A stretch of 64,000 nt of DNA. Source: Tyto alba. Its lineage: Eukaryota; Chordata; Aves; Strigiformes; Tytonidae. Below the pieces are notes generated by a model that was not told the origin of the DNA, searched no databases, and worked only from the letters and a program-made list of their open reading frames with translations. The stretch's first letter is position 1. The number at the start of each line of letters is the position of its first letter. The stretch is from positions 5,914,819 through 5,978,818 of the forward strand of contig NW_024881316.1 in assembly GCF_018691265.1 (NCBI RefSeq), in the 5' to 3' direction. Both the position numbers and the translations under genes were made by a program. Positions 49,361 to 61,000 of this stretch are shown here, piece after piece.

Positions 49361-52000
49361 TGTTTAAAATTCTTGCACCTGAATTTTGTGTTAAATTGTA
49401 GAAGGTACTTTAAAAAAAAAAAAATGGCAGCTTTTTTTGGTATAACAAATTTTTAAAGTACTTGAAAAAGATTTTAACGTAAAACACTTGTCAAAAAATG
49501 TAATCCATGGACATTATGAGATTATTGGGGGGTGTGGAAGAACAAAGAAAAGACATTTTTTTCTTCAGATATGTGTAATAGATTTTTAATAACCTTTTCA
49601 TTTGGACTAGCAAGTAATATATGCTGTGTGTGTAAAATATGGGTCACTGTAATACAAGCTATACTTAAACAGACTGAACCCCATTAGGAATACGTGCGAC
49701 TAACTGATCTTGTGTGACAGTGTCAAGCTCTGGAACTCTATTCCTCACCCAGTTTTCACAGAGAACTTTCTGGATGTTAGGGATATTACAGGAACAAGAC
49801 TCAGTATTTTAGATGTTTTTATGGAATATATTTATAAATGGCACTCAGTACACATAAGAAAACTGACAATAGATTGACTTTACATCCTGGCACATGCATT
49901 AAGTGTTTAGTAAACATTAAAGCTGGTTATTTTTCTTAGTGTTACGAGAATTGTGATTCCTGTAAAGCTAATGCATTGATTAGACAGTAACTAAATTTTT
50001 GGTTTTAATAGCACCATAAAGTGAGAGAGGTCACCGATTACCTCCTTCAGGAAATGAACTTTTGCTGTTAGCAAGAAGAGTATGAAATAGACCCGCACTA
50101 AGAAGAGTGTGAAATAATACTAGTTTAAAAAAAAAATGCCAACAATACACAACCCTAGGCCAGTGACCGTTACAGGAGAACATTAATTCAGGCAAAGATT
50201 GGAGATCTGTGCCTAGAAGGTCTGGTATGATACCAGTTGTGAAGAAGATAAAAGGCTTAAGATCAAAGTAAGATCTCTGTAGTGGCTGTATCTTCTAAGA
50301 AAAAATCCACTAGTACAGGCAACTGGCAAAGCATGTCTTCATGAACAGATAATCCGTTTAACTAAAATTAGCATTTAGCTATGCAGCATTTTTGCCAATG
50401 TTTGTTTGGTTGGTTGGTTTGGTTTTTTCATAAACTAGATGCAGAAGTAAATGCTTCGGTGCAAAGAATCACATTTTAACTATATGTTTATTAAGCAAGC
50501 TAATGGCTGGTGAATACATGCATGTTTACCAAAACACTGTTACAGATAAATAATTAGTTAATCAGTTATAAATAACGTACACACCCTCCCCAAATTAAGT
50601 CCTTTTACACAGCGTAAGCACTTATACCTATTAGCAATATGAGGCATAATTTGCAACACACTACTTTTACTTGAATTGGTATGGATATAAATAACAATGT
50701 GTTCATCCGACCTCAGTACAGTATTGGCTCTTGGTAAAAGTGAGGATTTTCTGAAGAGCAGGTAGCGTAACGGTTCGGATGTCTTAGAAGGATGTCTTCT
50801 GAGAGAGAAACCAGAATTAAGGTTAAGAAAAGCTATGGAGGAATACAGTTTCCAAGATGCATTGAGTTTGATTTTCAGTTCAGATTTTCTATTCTCTGTC
50901 TAATATTAAAAAAGATTGTGTATGAAAAGCTTTATATACTCTGCCAACAACTGGAATTCTGTCACTTCCTGTAAATATGAAAATTATTTTTTTGACACAA
51001 ATGCACTTCAATGGGTAGTGACTGTATGCCAATAAAAAGAGCATACGATCTCTGTATTTAACCGTTTCAGAAATCTTACTAAACAGCACACACAGCACAC
51101 TAGTAATTAAAAATACATCGGTACTATATCAGCTTCACATACATTAGACTTCTTTGTGTTTTAGTAACTCCCTTATGAACGTTTGTCAATGGTAAAGGCT
51201 AAAATAACATCCAGTCTTTAATCCGTCCATCTGAAGTGATCTTACATTAAAACATGCAAATATATACAGAAATGGGAATGTATAATTTCGGAAAGGTCTG
51301 AGTTGAGTTGTTGCTCTACTCTTTTGCATTTGGAAATAAACACTGCAAAAATATTTCCGTGCACTGCAGGAAAGCAAGACATGCAGTTTTGAATGTTGTG
51401 CAGCAACGTGACATTCGGAAGCAGTTCGCTTGAAAATTTTTTTTAATAAATAAGAGATGGTGTGGAATCAAGGGAAAAATAGTTTCCACGCAAATTGTTT
51501 GAATATGAATACAACTAAACCAATGTGAGTGTGTACCCCAGCGTACCCGTTACGCTGTCTTGAGAAGAGAAACCAGCTGTGGCTGTGGACAGGCCAAAAA
51601 AGAATAGCTGGGTAAATATTCTAACATTAAAGATTGAACAACTACACACTTTTTGAAATAAGGCATAATAATAACTGGTTTGGAAAAAACAAAAGATCTG
51701 TTATTTATGTTTTTAAGGTCCTGTCTTTTGGTAGCGATTAGAGTCTAGGCTGCTGCTTTTAACCGCTGTTATCTTCAAGTCTACGTTTAATAACAGAAAA
51801 ATTGAATAGCTACATCTAGTTTAAAACCAGCTTATCCTGTTCAGTAAAATACTTCCCAGTGTGCATGTATTCCTATTGCTTGTCGCTAAATTTTTTTGAG
51901 TCACAAATATAACAGCGATGGCAACGTAAGGATTGGCTCACTCCAGAGTTTGCATTTCCGCTGCTAAATAAACGAAAAGAATTTGCGAAAGTAATACGCA
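49361..52000. other. PNISR-COQ3 intergenic region, AT-rich part
   Basis: No open frame with splice support or recognisable protein on either strand. It is AT-rich, with scattered AATAAA and ATTAAA on the + strand, so alternative PNISR 3' ends could fall here. Confidence 0.55.
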
Positions 52001-52022
52001 GAAGCACCCTCTGAAGAACGGC

Positions 52023-52140
52023 TTAGTTTTGCGTCTTAAGAAGGCCGTGTGTCTTGGCGTAAAGGATTTCTTTGAGCTGCTTCCTCAGTAGCTCCGCGGC
52101 GTTCCTTACAACTTGCAAGTCCACCGCGCCGTGGGCTTTG
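52023..52140 (-). CDS. Candidate minus-strand terminal exon (unrecognised, amphipathic helix)
   Basis: I do not recognise this. On the minus strand, a good acceptor (tactttccacccag, AG at 52,142-52,141) precedes 117 coding nt ending in TAA (stop at 52,025-52,023). Entering with two bases from a previous exon, it reads KAHGAVDLQVVRNAAELLRK and continues KQLKEIL…, with i/i+3/i+4 Leu/Val/Ala spacing typical of an amphipathic helix. I found no convincing upstream exon with an ATG. The only matching-phase donor, at 52,570, has no start. On the + strand the same bases form a good donor (aaagtag|gtgagt), so the acceptor may be coincidental. Confidence 0.2.
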
Positions 52141-52264
52141 CTGGGTGGAAAGTAGGTGAGTAGAGCAGCAGTGCACACACACGCTAAGCACGTTTGCCTG
52201 ATGCTGAGTTGCCGCCGGGACAAGCTTTCTTGAGACCTTTCAGTAGAGCTTATTTAGCTTTAAG

Positions 52265-52291
52265 GCAAAAAAAAAAAAAAAAAAAAAAAAT
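52265..52291 (+). repeat. Poly(A) tract
   Basis: About 25 consecutive A on the + strand just upstream of the GC-rich island, with no attached element recognised. Confidence 0.85.
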
Positions 52292-52429
52292 AATCCAAGC
52301 TTGAACTGCTAGGTGAATTATATTTACAGGAGATCTGTAAGCGGGCAGGTTTTAAGCAGTGAGGGTCGCAACGCCGCGCGAGGTTGGTGAATAAAATGAG
52401 ACTGGCGTTAGAGCGAGGGAAGAGCGAGT

Positions 52430-53010
52430 CAGGCCGTGGCTGGTCGTGCCGCTCCAACCCTCCCGCCCAGCTCCGGGCCGGCCGTGCCCCCCGCCCGCGG
52501 ATGCCAGCACGAAATCCCGGCAGCGCTGCTGGCCGCCGCCTTCACGGCTTGCCCCTGCCTTGTGCCTCACCTCTCCCCTCCCAACAGCTTTGGTTTTCGG
52601 GGGACTTTCTCCCGAGACCTGCAGCTCCGTCAAGCGTCTGAAAACGGTTATTTTTAAAAACACTTAGCTCTTTACTGTTCAAGCGTGTTAAACTGGCTGA
52701 CCGCGGGGATCTGAAAACGCCCAAGCCCGCCGAGGGGGAAGCGGAGCTCCTGCGTCTGTCGGCTCGGAGCTGCTCGCAGCGCTGTGTGGGTTCAGACTGG
52801 CGAGTCCAGGGCCCTGGGCAGCAGCGGGGCGGGGAAGGCGGCCTCGTCCCTCCCGGGCCGCAGCCGGGGCTCGGCCTGCGGGCCGTGACAGGGCAGCCTC
52901 TGCACCAGGCAGCGGCAAACCAGCGTGGATGGTTCCCAAAAGGAAGCGCTCGGGGGTTCGTCTCGAGCCCGGCCGTGCCGGGGGCCCCAAGAGCTCTGCT
53001 CCCTGATAGC
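52430..53010. promoter_or_regulatory. GC-rich / CpG island between PNISR and COQ3
   Basis: This ~0.6-kb stretch is rich in CpG and GC-box-like CCGCCC motifs. It is separate from the COQ3 island (54.4 kb) and lies 1.5 kb upstream of it with a CR1 copy between. No assigned gene starts here, so it may be a remote COQ3 promoter, an enhancer or the promoter of an unannotated transcript. Confidence 0.45.
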
Positions 53011-53394
53011 TAATCACTGCGTCATCCGAACAGGCCTCCGCGGAAGGGGTGTTTTCATGTTCGCAGACACGCAAGGATCGGGTCCACATACAGGAGGAAG
53101 GGGGCATAAATTTAAATGAAGTCACCTGTTAATTTTCAGCAGAGCTTCCGGGTGATGCCAGCTTGCCACGATGCACCCCGGGACAATACTGGTTGGCATT
53201 TGTACAGGCTGGGTCTTGCAGACAGAAAGGGCACCAACCCTGCTGTATCAGTAGTGCTGCAATGCAAAGTGCATTAGGACAATGAAGTGCTTTACTGTTG
53301 TGGAGGGAAAGGTAAATAAAGCATTTTTTCTTGCTTGTTGTACTGCATCTTAAGCTGGATTTTTTTTTTTTTTTTTAATTAAAAAAACCCCCAA

Positions 53395-54228
53395 GCTCAA
53401 ATACAAGACTGGAGGAAGGGATGCCATTCACAGGGGTCTTGGCAGGCTTGAGAGGTGCGCCCATGCAAACCTCATGAAGTTCAACAAGGCCAAGTGTAAG
53501 GTCCTGCACGTGGGGCAATCCCAAGCACGAACGCAGCGTGGGCAATACAGAGTGGGTTGAGAGCGGCCCTGCGGAGGAGGCCTTGGGGGTTTGGGTGGAT
53601 GGAGTAACTGTGAGCCAGCCATGTGCGCTCGCAGCCCAGAAAGCCACCCGTGTCCTGGGCTGCATCAAGAGCAGGGTGGCCAGCGGGGCGAGGGAGGGGA
53701 TTCTGCCCCTCTGCTCTGCTCTCGGGAGACCCCACCTGCAGTGATGGGTCCAGCTCGGGGGCCCCCAGCGTAAGTTGCTTGAGCAGGTCCAGACGAGGGT
53801 CATGAAGATGCTCGGGGGGCTGGAGCACCCCCCTTATGGGGACAGGCTGGGAGAGCTGGGGGTGTTCAGCCTGGAGAAGAGAAGGCTCCAGGGAAACCTT
53901 ATAGCAACCTCCCAGTACCTAAAGGGGGCTACAGGAAAGATGGGGAGGGACTCTTTCTCAGGGAACAAGGGGTAACATTTTTAAACTGAAAGAGGGTAGA
54001 TTTAGATTAGATATAAAAAAGAAATTATTCACTATGAGGGCGGTGAGGCGCTGGCCCAGGGTGCCCAGAGCAGCTGTGGCTGCCCCCTCCCTGGAAGGGT
54101 TCAAGGCCAGGCTGGACGGGGCTGGGAGCCCCCTGGGCTGGGGGAAGGGGGCCCTGCCCGGGGCAGGGGGGTGGAACTAGAGGATCTTTCAGGTCCCTCC
54201 CAACCCAACCCAGACTATGGCTCTATGA
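53395..54228 (+). mobile_element. CR1 LINE, 5'-truncated, with ORF2 C-terminal remnant
   Basis: An ~830-bp CR1 3' end. Recognisable parts in order are 'ggtcttggcaggcttgaga', 'cctcatgaagttcaacaagg', 'gcgctcgcagcccagaaag', 'tcctgggctgcatcaagag', 'cctggagaagagaaggctc', 'ggttcaaggccaggctgga' and the end 'atggctctatgaat'. Reading frames of the reverse-transcriptase C-terminus (e.g. [20 protein letters not shown]) are present but frameshifted, so it is dead. It sits immediately upstream of the COQ3 promoter. Confidence 0.93.
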
Positions 54229-54310
54229 ATAAGTGCTGGTAACGGTCTGTCCAGCGTTTTGTTTTGCTTCCCTTGCATTCTGTAAAATAAATACTCATTA
54301 AAATTTAATA

Positions 54311-54367
54311 AATGTTATAAAAAGTGGCGCGGTTATAATGTTATAAAATGTTATAAAATGTTATAAA
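54311..54367 (+). repeat. ATGTTATAAA tandem repeat at COQ3 promoter
   Basis: A 10-base unit (ATGTTATAAA) is repeated three times in a row at about 54,338-54,367, with an earlier copy at 54,312 interrupted by a GC-rich spacer. Each unit contains TATAAA. It lies about 140 bases upstream of the COQ3 start codon at the edge of the CpG island. Confidence 0.85.
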
Positions 54368-55080
54368 CCCGCGGCGGCGGTCGCAGCGGGGGGCCGAGGG
54401 CCGGCCCGGGCCCGGGCCCCGTCTCCGGGCGGAACTTTCCCGGCGCCGCCCCGAGAGGCAGCCGGCACCGCCTGGCCGCCGCACGCCCGGTGCTGGCAGC
54501 GGAGCGGGATGAGCGCGGCGATGTGGGGCGGCGGCGGGGCGGCCCGGGCCCGGGCCCTCACCCGCGCCCTCGGGCGGCGGCGGGCGGCGGGCGGTGAGCG
54601 GGCGGAGGGCGCGGGTGGGAGGGCCCCGGCCCCGGCGCGGTGCCCGCGGGCGGCGGGGCCTGGCCGGCCCGCCCCGCCCCGGCACCCCCCGACACGGGCT
54701 CCCGCCCGCCGCTTCCTTCGGGCGGCGAGAGCCCGGCGGGAGCGGCCTGCGGGCCGCTGGGCTCCCCCGCGGCGGAGCCGTGAGCGCTGGCGGCTGCGCG
54801 CCCCGGCCCTCCGCCCCCCCCGGGGAGAGACCCGCGGAGCTCCCCGCGGCCTAAAATCATCCGGGGAGGTGGGGGGGGGTGGTTGGGGGTCGGCTGCTGC
54901 GGTGTGGGGGCCGCGGGGGAGCGGGCAGCAGCCGGCCGAGCAGGCGCGGGGCAGGGCTTCCGAGGCGGTGCCCTCGGCCGGTGGTTTTTCTCGCCTGCGT
55001 TGCCTCGCCCGTTGGCGCGGTGCGAAAACCGAGCGTGCCGGCTGGGGTGTTTCGTGCCCCGGTACGGAGGGAGGCACAGG
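54368..55080 (+). promoter_or_regulatory. COQ3: COQ3 CpG-island promoter
   Basis: GC-dense, CpG-rich sequence surrounding exon 1, with many GGGCGG/CCGCCC boxes. It begins abruptly after the AT-rich tandem repeat. The transcription start is inferred to lie between 54,370 and 54,500. Confidence 0.75.
54509..54593 (+). CDS. COQ3: COQ3 exon 1 (mitochondrial presequence)
   Basis: The start ATG is at 54,509 with a second in-frame ATG at 54,521. The donor is ggcg|gtgagc. It encodes an Ala/Gly/Arg presequence. Open reading past the donor to 55,261 is only GC-rich read-through. Confidence 0.8.
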
Positions 55081-58000
55081 TGGGAGCCCAGTGCTGGTAA
55101 CTGTAAGCACGCCCGTGTATGCGCAACTCGGGGCCGGAGTAAACGTTTTGGTGAAATTCTCCCGAACTGAAACATTTCGGCCGTGTGAAAAGTTCCCTTT
55201 CGTTCGAGCTCTGAAAAGCGTCGTCGTGCGTGATTTGAGAAGCACTGGGGCGGTGAACTAGCATATGCTCTCATTTAAGCCCCATGCACGGCTTAAGTAC
55301 TTCAGTGAGCAAATGTGTAAAGATTTGCATGGTTAGTATTGCTGTTCCAGAGCAGCAGTGTTAAACTAGGTTTTTGCCCGCGAGCTCTCGTAAAGCTGAT
55401 GTTTTCCATTCGGTTGCCTCTCTTTTATTTATGCAGATGACCATGCTGACCTGTCTTTTCAGACAGGCCTGAGAGTTACCCCCCAGAACTACCACTGGAA
55501 AATACAGCTGAAATCCAGTAGTACTCTGCCTAAGACTGAAATAATAAGCAGCATGTAAGTATTGTGTCTAAAATAATCCTGCGTTACAAGGACTAGTGTT
55601 TTCCGTAACAATTTCACTTTACTTTGTGACAGTGTCACATGAAGTAATTTTTAAATCTCACAAATGTTTAAACGTTCGATGTGGCCTATTTTTGTTTTAT
55701 TAATTACTGACTTAAAAATTACAGGTATGCAGCCATCCGTTTTGGAAGATAGGTTACACATACAGTACGTAAAAACTTTGTTATTAGTTAAGTATAACTA
55801 CAGTCTTTAAAGGAATATTAGTTTTATCATTTTTTTCTGATGAAGAATTTGATTTTCCCATATTTCAGCTGACATGAAGTATTGGTATTAAGTTTTGTGA
55901 CATTTAGCTTTCGTTATTTAGGCTCACTGTGAAGAGACTTCTCAGCACCTCACACTCATCGGTGGATTCAGAGGAAATGAAAAAATTCAGGCGCCTTGCA
56001 CATAAGTGGTGGGATGAAGAAGGAGAATATTCAGCCCTTCATTCTATGAATGATATTAGAGTGCCCTTTATTAGGTATGGTTTTGAAGACTTTTTTTTTT
56101 TTAAATGTACTATTTCTGCATAACCTCAGAAAACATCGTAAAAGAAAAAAAAATTACCAGTACTTAAGATAACTGCATATTGCATGTACTGAATCACCTT
56201 GTGTGTTTGCCCTCAATCGCACCCCTTGTCTTTCAGAGATACTCTGTTGAACATGAGTAGTAATTATCATGTGGGAAATCCACTTTCTGGAATAAAGATT
56301 CTCGACGTTGGCTGTGGCGGTGGACTGCTAAGTGAGGTAAGAAACAGTATGCTCTGGTTTCTCTGGTTAAAAAGCATACAAAGTATTTGAATTGTTTTAC
56401 TGTTACACTGCTTAATTTCTAATCCTCCAAGGAGGAGCTTTTATCTTCTAGGATATATTAGTTACTGAACGTTTTGGAAGGCAGCATGTTCTACAAACCC
56501 AATAGAATATTTGATTAGCATAGTGCTGGTGGTTTGTAGACGAGGAGGGACTTGGTAATAAGTAATTCTAAAATTCTGAGGATCATCAGAAAAATGAGAC
56601 CTCAAACACTGTAAAGAAAAGGAGAGGAGAAGATGTGTAAAAAGTCTGAGTATTCCTCTGGACAGTTACAGTATGTCAACTTTTTTTTTTTTTTTTTTTT
56701 TTTTCATTTACAAGCCTAGGCAAGAACGCTTCAGTCATGACAGTCCTCGTTACCATATTTTCTATTATAAACTTGTTCTTACACATGCATTTCTTTGAAT
56801 TTCTTATCTTCAGTTTTTTATATCGGGGAGTGGAGATTTTTGCTTTGCTTTGATCTCCTGGGAAAAGCATGGAATAATGTCAAACACCTGAGACGTACGT
56901 ACGTACCTCCCCTCTGTCAGGAGAGATTCTCCTGGCGTGGGGCTGACGTTACAGCTGCTTCCCAAGAGCCTGCACAAACTTGGGCCTGAGAAGGAACCGT
57001 TCGTGGTGGGACCCTTTGGCCCTGGAGGCTCTGGACAGTGCTGTATCCTATCGATAGACTAGGGATGGTTTGGGAATTTAGGTTTACAGATCTGGCTGAC
57101 TCACTGGGAGAGCTTCGTCAGCATCTGAAATGAAGTGTTACAGAGGGACCTCAATCTCTCCCAGTGTTGTTTTTGTTTTGTTTTTCTTTTATTCTGTGCG
57201 AACTCCTCTAGTCTTGTGAGAGCTTGCTCTCCGGTCAGGCTGGCAAAACCGGTGTGCTGCATCACCTTCTCAGGCTGAACAACCGGTGAATTTCAGGTTG
57301 GAATAACATACACGTGGTCATGTTCTGCAGCCTGTTTCGGTTTCAAAAGAGGTGATGGCTGAGGTGTTAACCTATGAGTAAGGAGACACTGGAGAAACTT
57401 GAGTGACAGCCAAGCCTGATGCTATCCTAGTAAACATCAGTGTTTAGTTCTCAGCAGTGAGAATTTCCCAGAGATAATCATATATTAAATAACCATTAAA
57501 AAGATATGAGGATTTACCATTACAGGTGGATGTTGAAGAAAGTAATGACAGTAATTAAATACGGCATTGTTTTCCCCCCCCCTCTAAGTACTGTGTTGAT
57601 TTTTCCCCCTTTTGTTTCTTCTCTGTGAGAGGGTAATAGTGGAGGACATCTTTAATTGGTGTAACAAAATGGATTCAGAACAGTTTGTCCTAAAAGACAA
57701 TTTAAATGTGTATCTTCCAGTATATAATTGTCTAAGAAAATTAATACCACCTCCCGCAAATCCAAGGGTTTTCTTGCTTTAATAAACATTTAAAATAAAA
57801 CTGACGGGTCAGCGCTTATCACTTACCATTGCTTGTCTTGTTCTCTGATGGATGTTTTCTGCATCGTGTATGTACCTTGTAAAGTTGCAGACACCTTTAA
57901 GTAAATTGTTTTCATGCAGAGAATAAATTATACTCTGTATTATTAGCCTTTAGGTAGACTGGGAGCTTCAGTTACTGGAATTGATCCTCTGGAGGACAAC

Positions 58001-61000
58001 ATTAGAACAGCAGATCAGCACAAGTCATTTGATCCGGTCCTGGCCAAGAGAATACGGTACAAGTCCAGTTCACTGGAGGAGATTGTGGAAGAGTCTATGG
58101 AAACCTTTGATGTAATTGTAGCTTCTGAAGTAGTGGAGCATGTGGCTGACCTTGAAATGTTTATCAAGTGTTGCTCTCGGGTGTTAAAGGTAAGAGAGTT
58201 TTTGCTTTCATTATTGGGAATATTTATTCTCCCGTATTAGTAAGCCTTTAAGTTGAAGGAATGTGAAAGCACCTACATCTGCATTCATTTCTCTACCCTG
58301 ATGTCTGAACTGTGCTCTAAAGGTGCCTTCCATTCTCCTCTCCTCCATGATGCCAGTACATCTTCCCAACTTCAATAACTAAAGTTGGAGGAAATTTATT
58401 TCCCCAACCCTGCCTTAGAAAAGTATTAATGGCATCACCTGGCATCGCAGTGTTGCTTTGCATCAAGACCTTATGAAATCTGGTTGCATCTGATTTCACC
58501 CATGTGAGAGAAAACATGGCAGTGCTGTTGTTGATGGACAACTGTGGCTCAGACTGCTCTGAAATTGACTGTAATGATGTTTCTGACTCACAAGATTCTA
58601 TTCCAGCTCTAGCATCACATCACACGTGCTCCTCGGTTGCTTTTCAAGGGTCATAGTTACGCTTGGAGATAACTAGGAGTTGTTTTATCCTTCTTGATAT
58701 TATTTCATTTGTAAAGAAGGATGGTAGGCCCAGTACACAAGCAGCAGCTTTCCTTTAATCTCTTGATTTATCTTTCTGGTCATCAGAAGGAATATAGGTT
58801 ATTTGAACGGAACACTTAACTAATTTTCAGCCTGCTGGGGCCATAGAAATTACCCTTTATTTCTACCAGTATCTTAAGTACTTAGAATTAATTTCTGGTT
58901 TTGTTTTTTGACCTTGTAGTCATTAAAACAAGCACAGCATTCAACAGCCTCAAAAATTAGTCAGTATTGCACATTTTATTTTGGTTTTAATTTTAAAAAG
59001 TGTTTCTTTTCAAAATAGATATTGCATATACCCCAATACCTTTTATTTGATCATTTTTCCTGGGCAATGTGACGTTATAAGTAACCTTGTTAGATATTTT
59101 TTGAGGCAGGGAAATGGTTTTCAGACCACCCAAGACTGATTATGTTGACTCTTTGAGGATTGAGTCATACTGTTAGAATGTTATAGTCTTTATTGAATTT
59201 AAATGGTATACATGTAAATACCTATCCTGGGATGAACTTAGTTCTTACTCTCTCAGCATGTAGACTTGTAGATAGACAAATTATGTGTATTAACGTGCTT
59301 AAATTCACAACTTTTTTAAAAAATTAAATACTCTTCTAATTGAACATTTAAATATTTTCATTAGCCTGAAGGTTCTTTATTCATTACTACAATCAATAAA
59401 ACACAGTTGTCCTATGTCCTGGGAATTGTGGTTGCAGAAAAAATAATGGGCATTGTACCAGAAGGAACACACGAGTGGGAGAAGTTTGTTCCCCCTGAAG
59501 AGCTGGAGCGCCTCCTGGAATCAAGTAAGTTCCAGGCCAGACGATGGGAGCGCAGAGAAATACCCAGGCGGTCCCTGTGGAAATGGCAAGGGGATGAGGT
59601 GGGTGGGGTGAGTGCTAGCAACAGTACACAGCTTTTCCTGGGTGCGTTACCAGTCATATATTACGAGTATCCTTTCTGGTTTAAAGACATGACTGCTTAC
59701 TGGATTTTGCATAAAATAAATAAAGTAGCGTCCTCAGAATGCAGAGGTTACTCAGGCACAATCACTGCGACAGCTGCCCTCCGCTTGATAGCCTAAATAA
59801 AAATCCCAAAGTTTTCCCTGCTGTTCTGGTGACAGAATGTACGCTCTGAAGTGGTTCATACGCTGTAGGTTAGGCTTGAGAAAATAACTGTATTGGCCAC
59901 TGCATTCTTTGTCATCTTCCCCTTGGGAGAAGGTGTTTTTATTTTTGGTTGCTGCTCCATGTTCTTCGTTCCTCTTATGCTACTAAAAGATTTCTTTGTG
60001 AAGATGAAACCTACCACAAGTCCATTAGTTCTTGAGAAACTGTATGTTACTGATTTGAAGAAATAATTCAGTTGCCCTGGTTTGGCTGCTTTTCAAATAG
60101 ATGAAGCACTGAGATGGGAAGAGTTCTGCCCATTGCCCTTCTTCCCTGCAGGTGTTTTAAAACCTTCTCACTGGATATTTCGCTTTGCTTTAGTTTGTTG
60201 TAAAGAAGCTGAAGCATGAGCTGAGCTGTTCTCTTGGCAAGGTCTTTTCCTGGCACTTTGCAGCGATGCCGCAAGGAACGTGACTAATACCGAGTTCACA
60301 TGCTGGTGGTTCTGTCTGTTCTCCCATCAAGAGGAGAAGCAGGTGCAGTGGAGTGATTTTTGTTTTGATAATTTGTTTTCTTGCCTTTCCTCGTGTGTCC
60401 TGCTGGGACACAGCAGAGCCATGCAGGGAACCGAGAGCTGCTCAGCAGGGAGTGCTAAATCACTCCTCGTGTCCTTGATGGCGTTCTTCCGCCTCGGCCT
60501 TGCGTTTTTCATTCCTAAGGGGAACCTGCAGAACCCTTCCAAAGATACGTTTAGATTTTCATTTTGAAGTGCGCGATGGCAATCTGACCAGCGTTCTTCT
60601 CATGCCAAACCCAAAGCTAAATCCAAAACGCAGCACTCCCCTGGTCCCTGAAAAGGAATATGTACTCTGTGTCAGCCCAAACCAGGACAGATGTCAATCT
60701 GACGAATGCCTCCACCTGCAGAAAACGTTACCAGTGGTCACCCGGGTGCGAAGTTGGGGTTTCTAGCATCCCACCTCGCCCTGGCTCACCAGGTTAGCGC
60801 GCTGATGGTACGTGGCCTGGCACAGAGCTGCTGCTGCCAGTAGCAGGACCCACTGTCACCAGAGGTGCCACTGCTTGCGGCGGTGTCTGACAAAGGCCGT
60901 TTGTGAAGCAGTGCTCCCCAGCTTGGAGGAAGAAGAGTATCTCAGACTTGCTGTTCTAAAAGGTTTGGTGTCGCAGTGTCTTACCCTATTTAAGAACACC

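Noticed and set aside
53375..53828. Several ORFs of 60-140 residues on both strands near 53.4-53.9 kb
   Set aside because: They fall inside the CR1 element. The + frames are broken pieces of its ORF2 and the minus frames are shadows.
54361..55245. 294-residue minus-strand ORF over the COQ3 promoter and exon 1
   Set aside because: Same reason: low-complexity composition from CpG-island bias, no splice logic and no recognisable domain.
54509..55261. 250-residue + strand ORF starting at the COQ3 ATG
   Set aside because: Only the first 85 nt are COQ3. The rest is read-through of intron 1 past a good GTGAGC donor, and exon 2 at 55,437 joins in phase.
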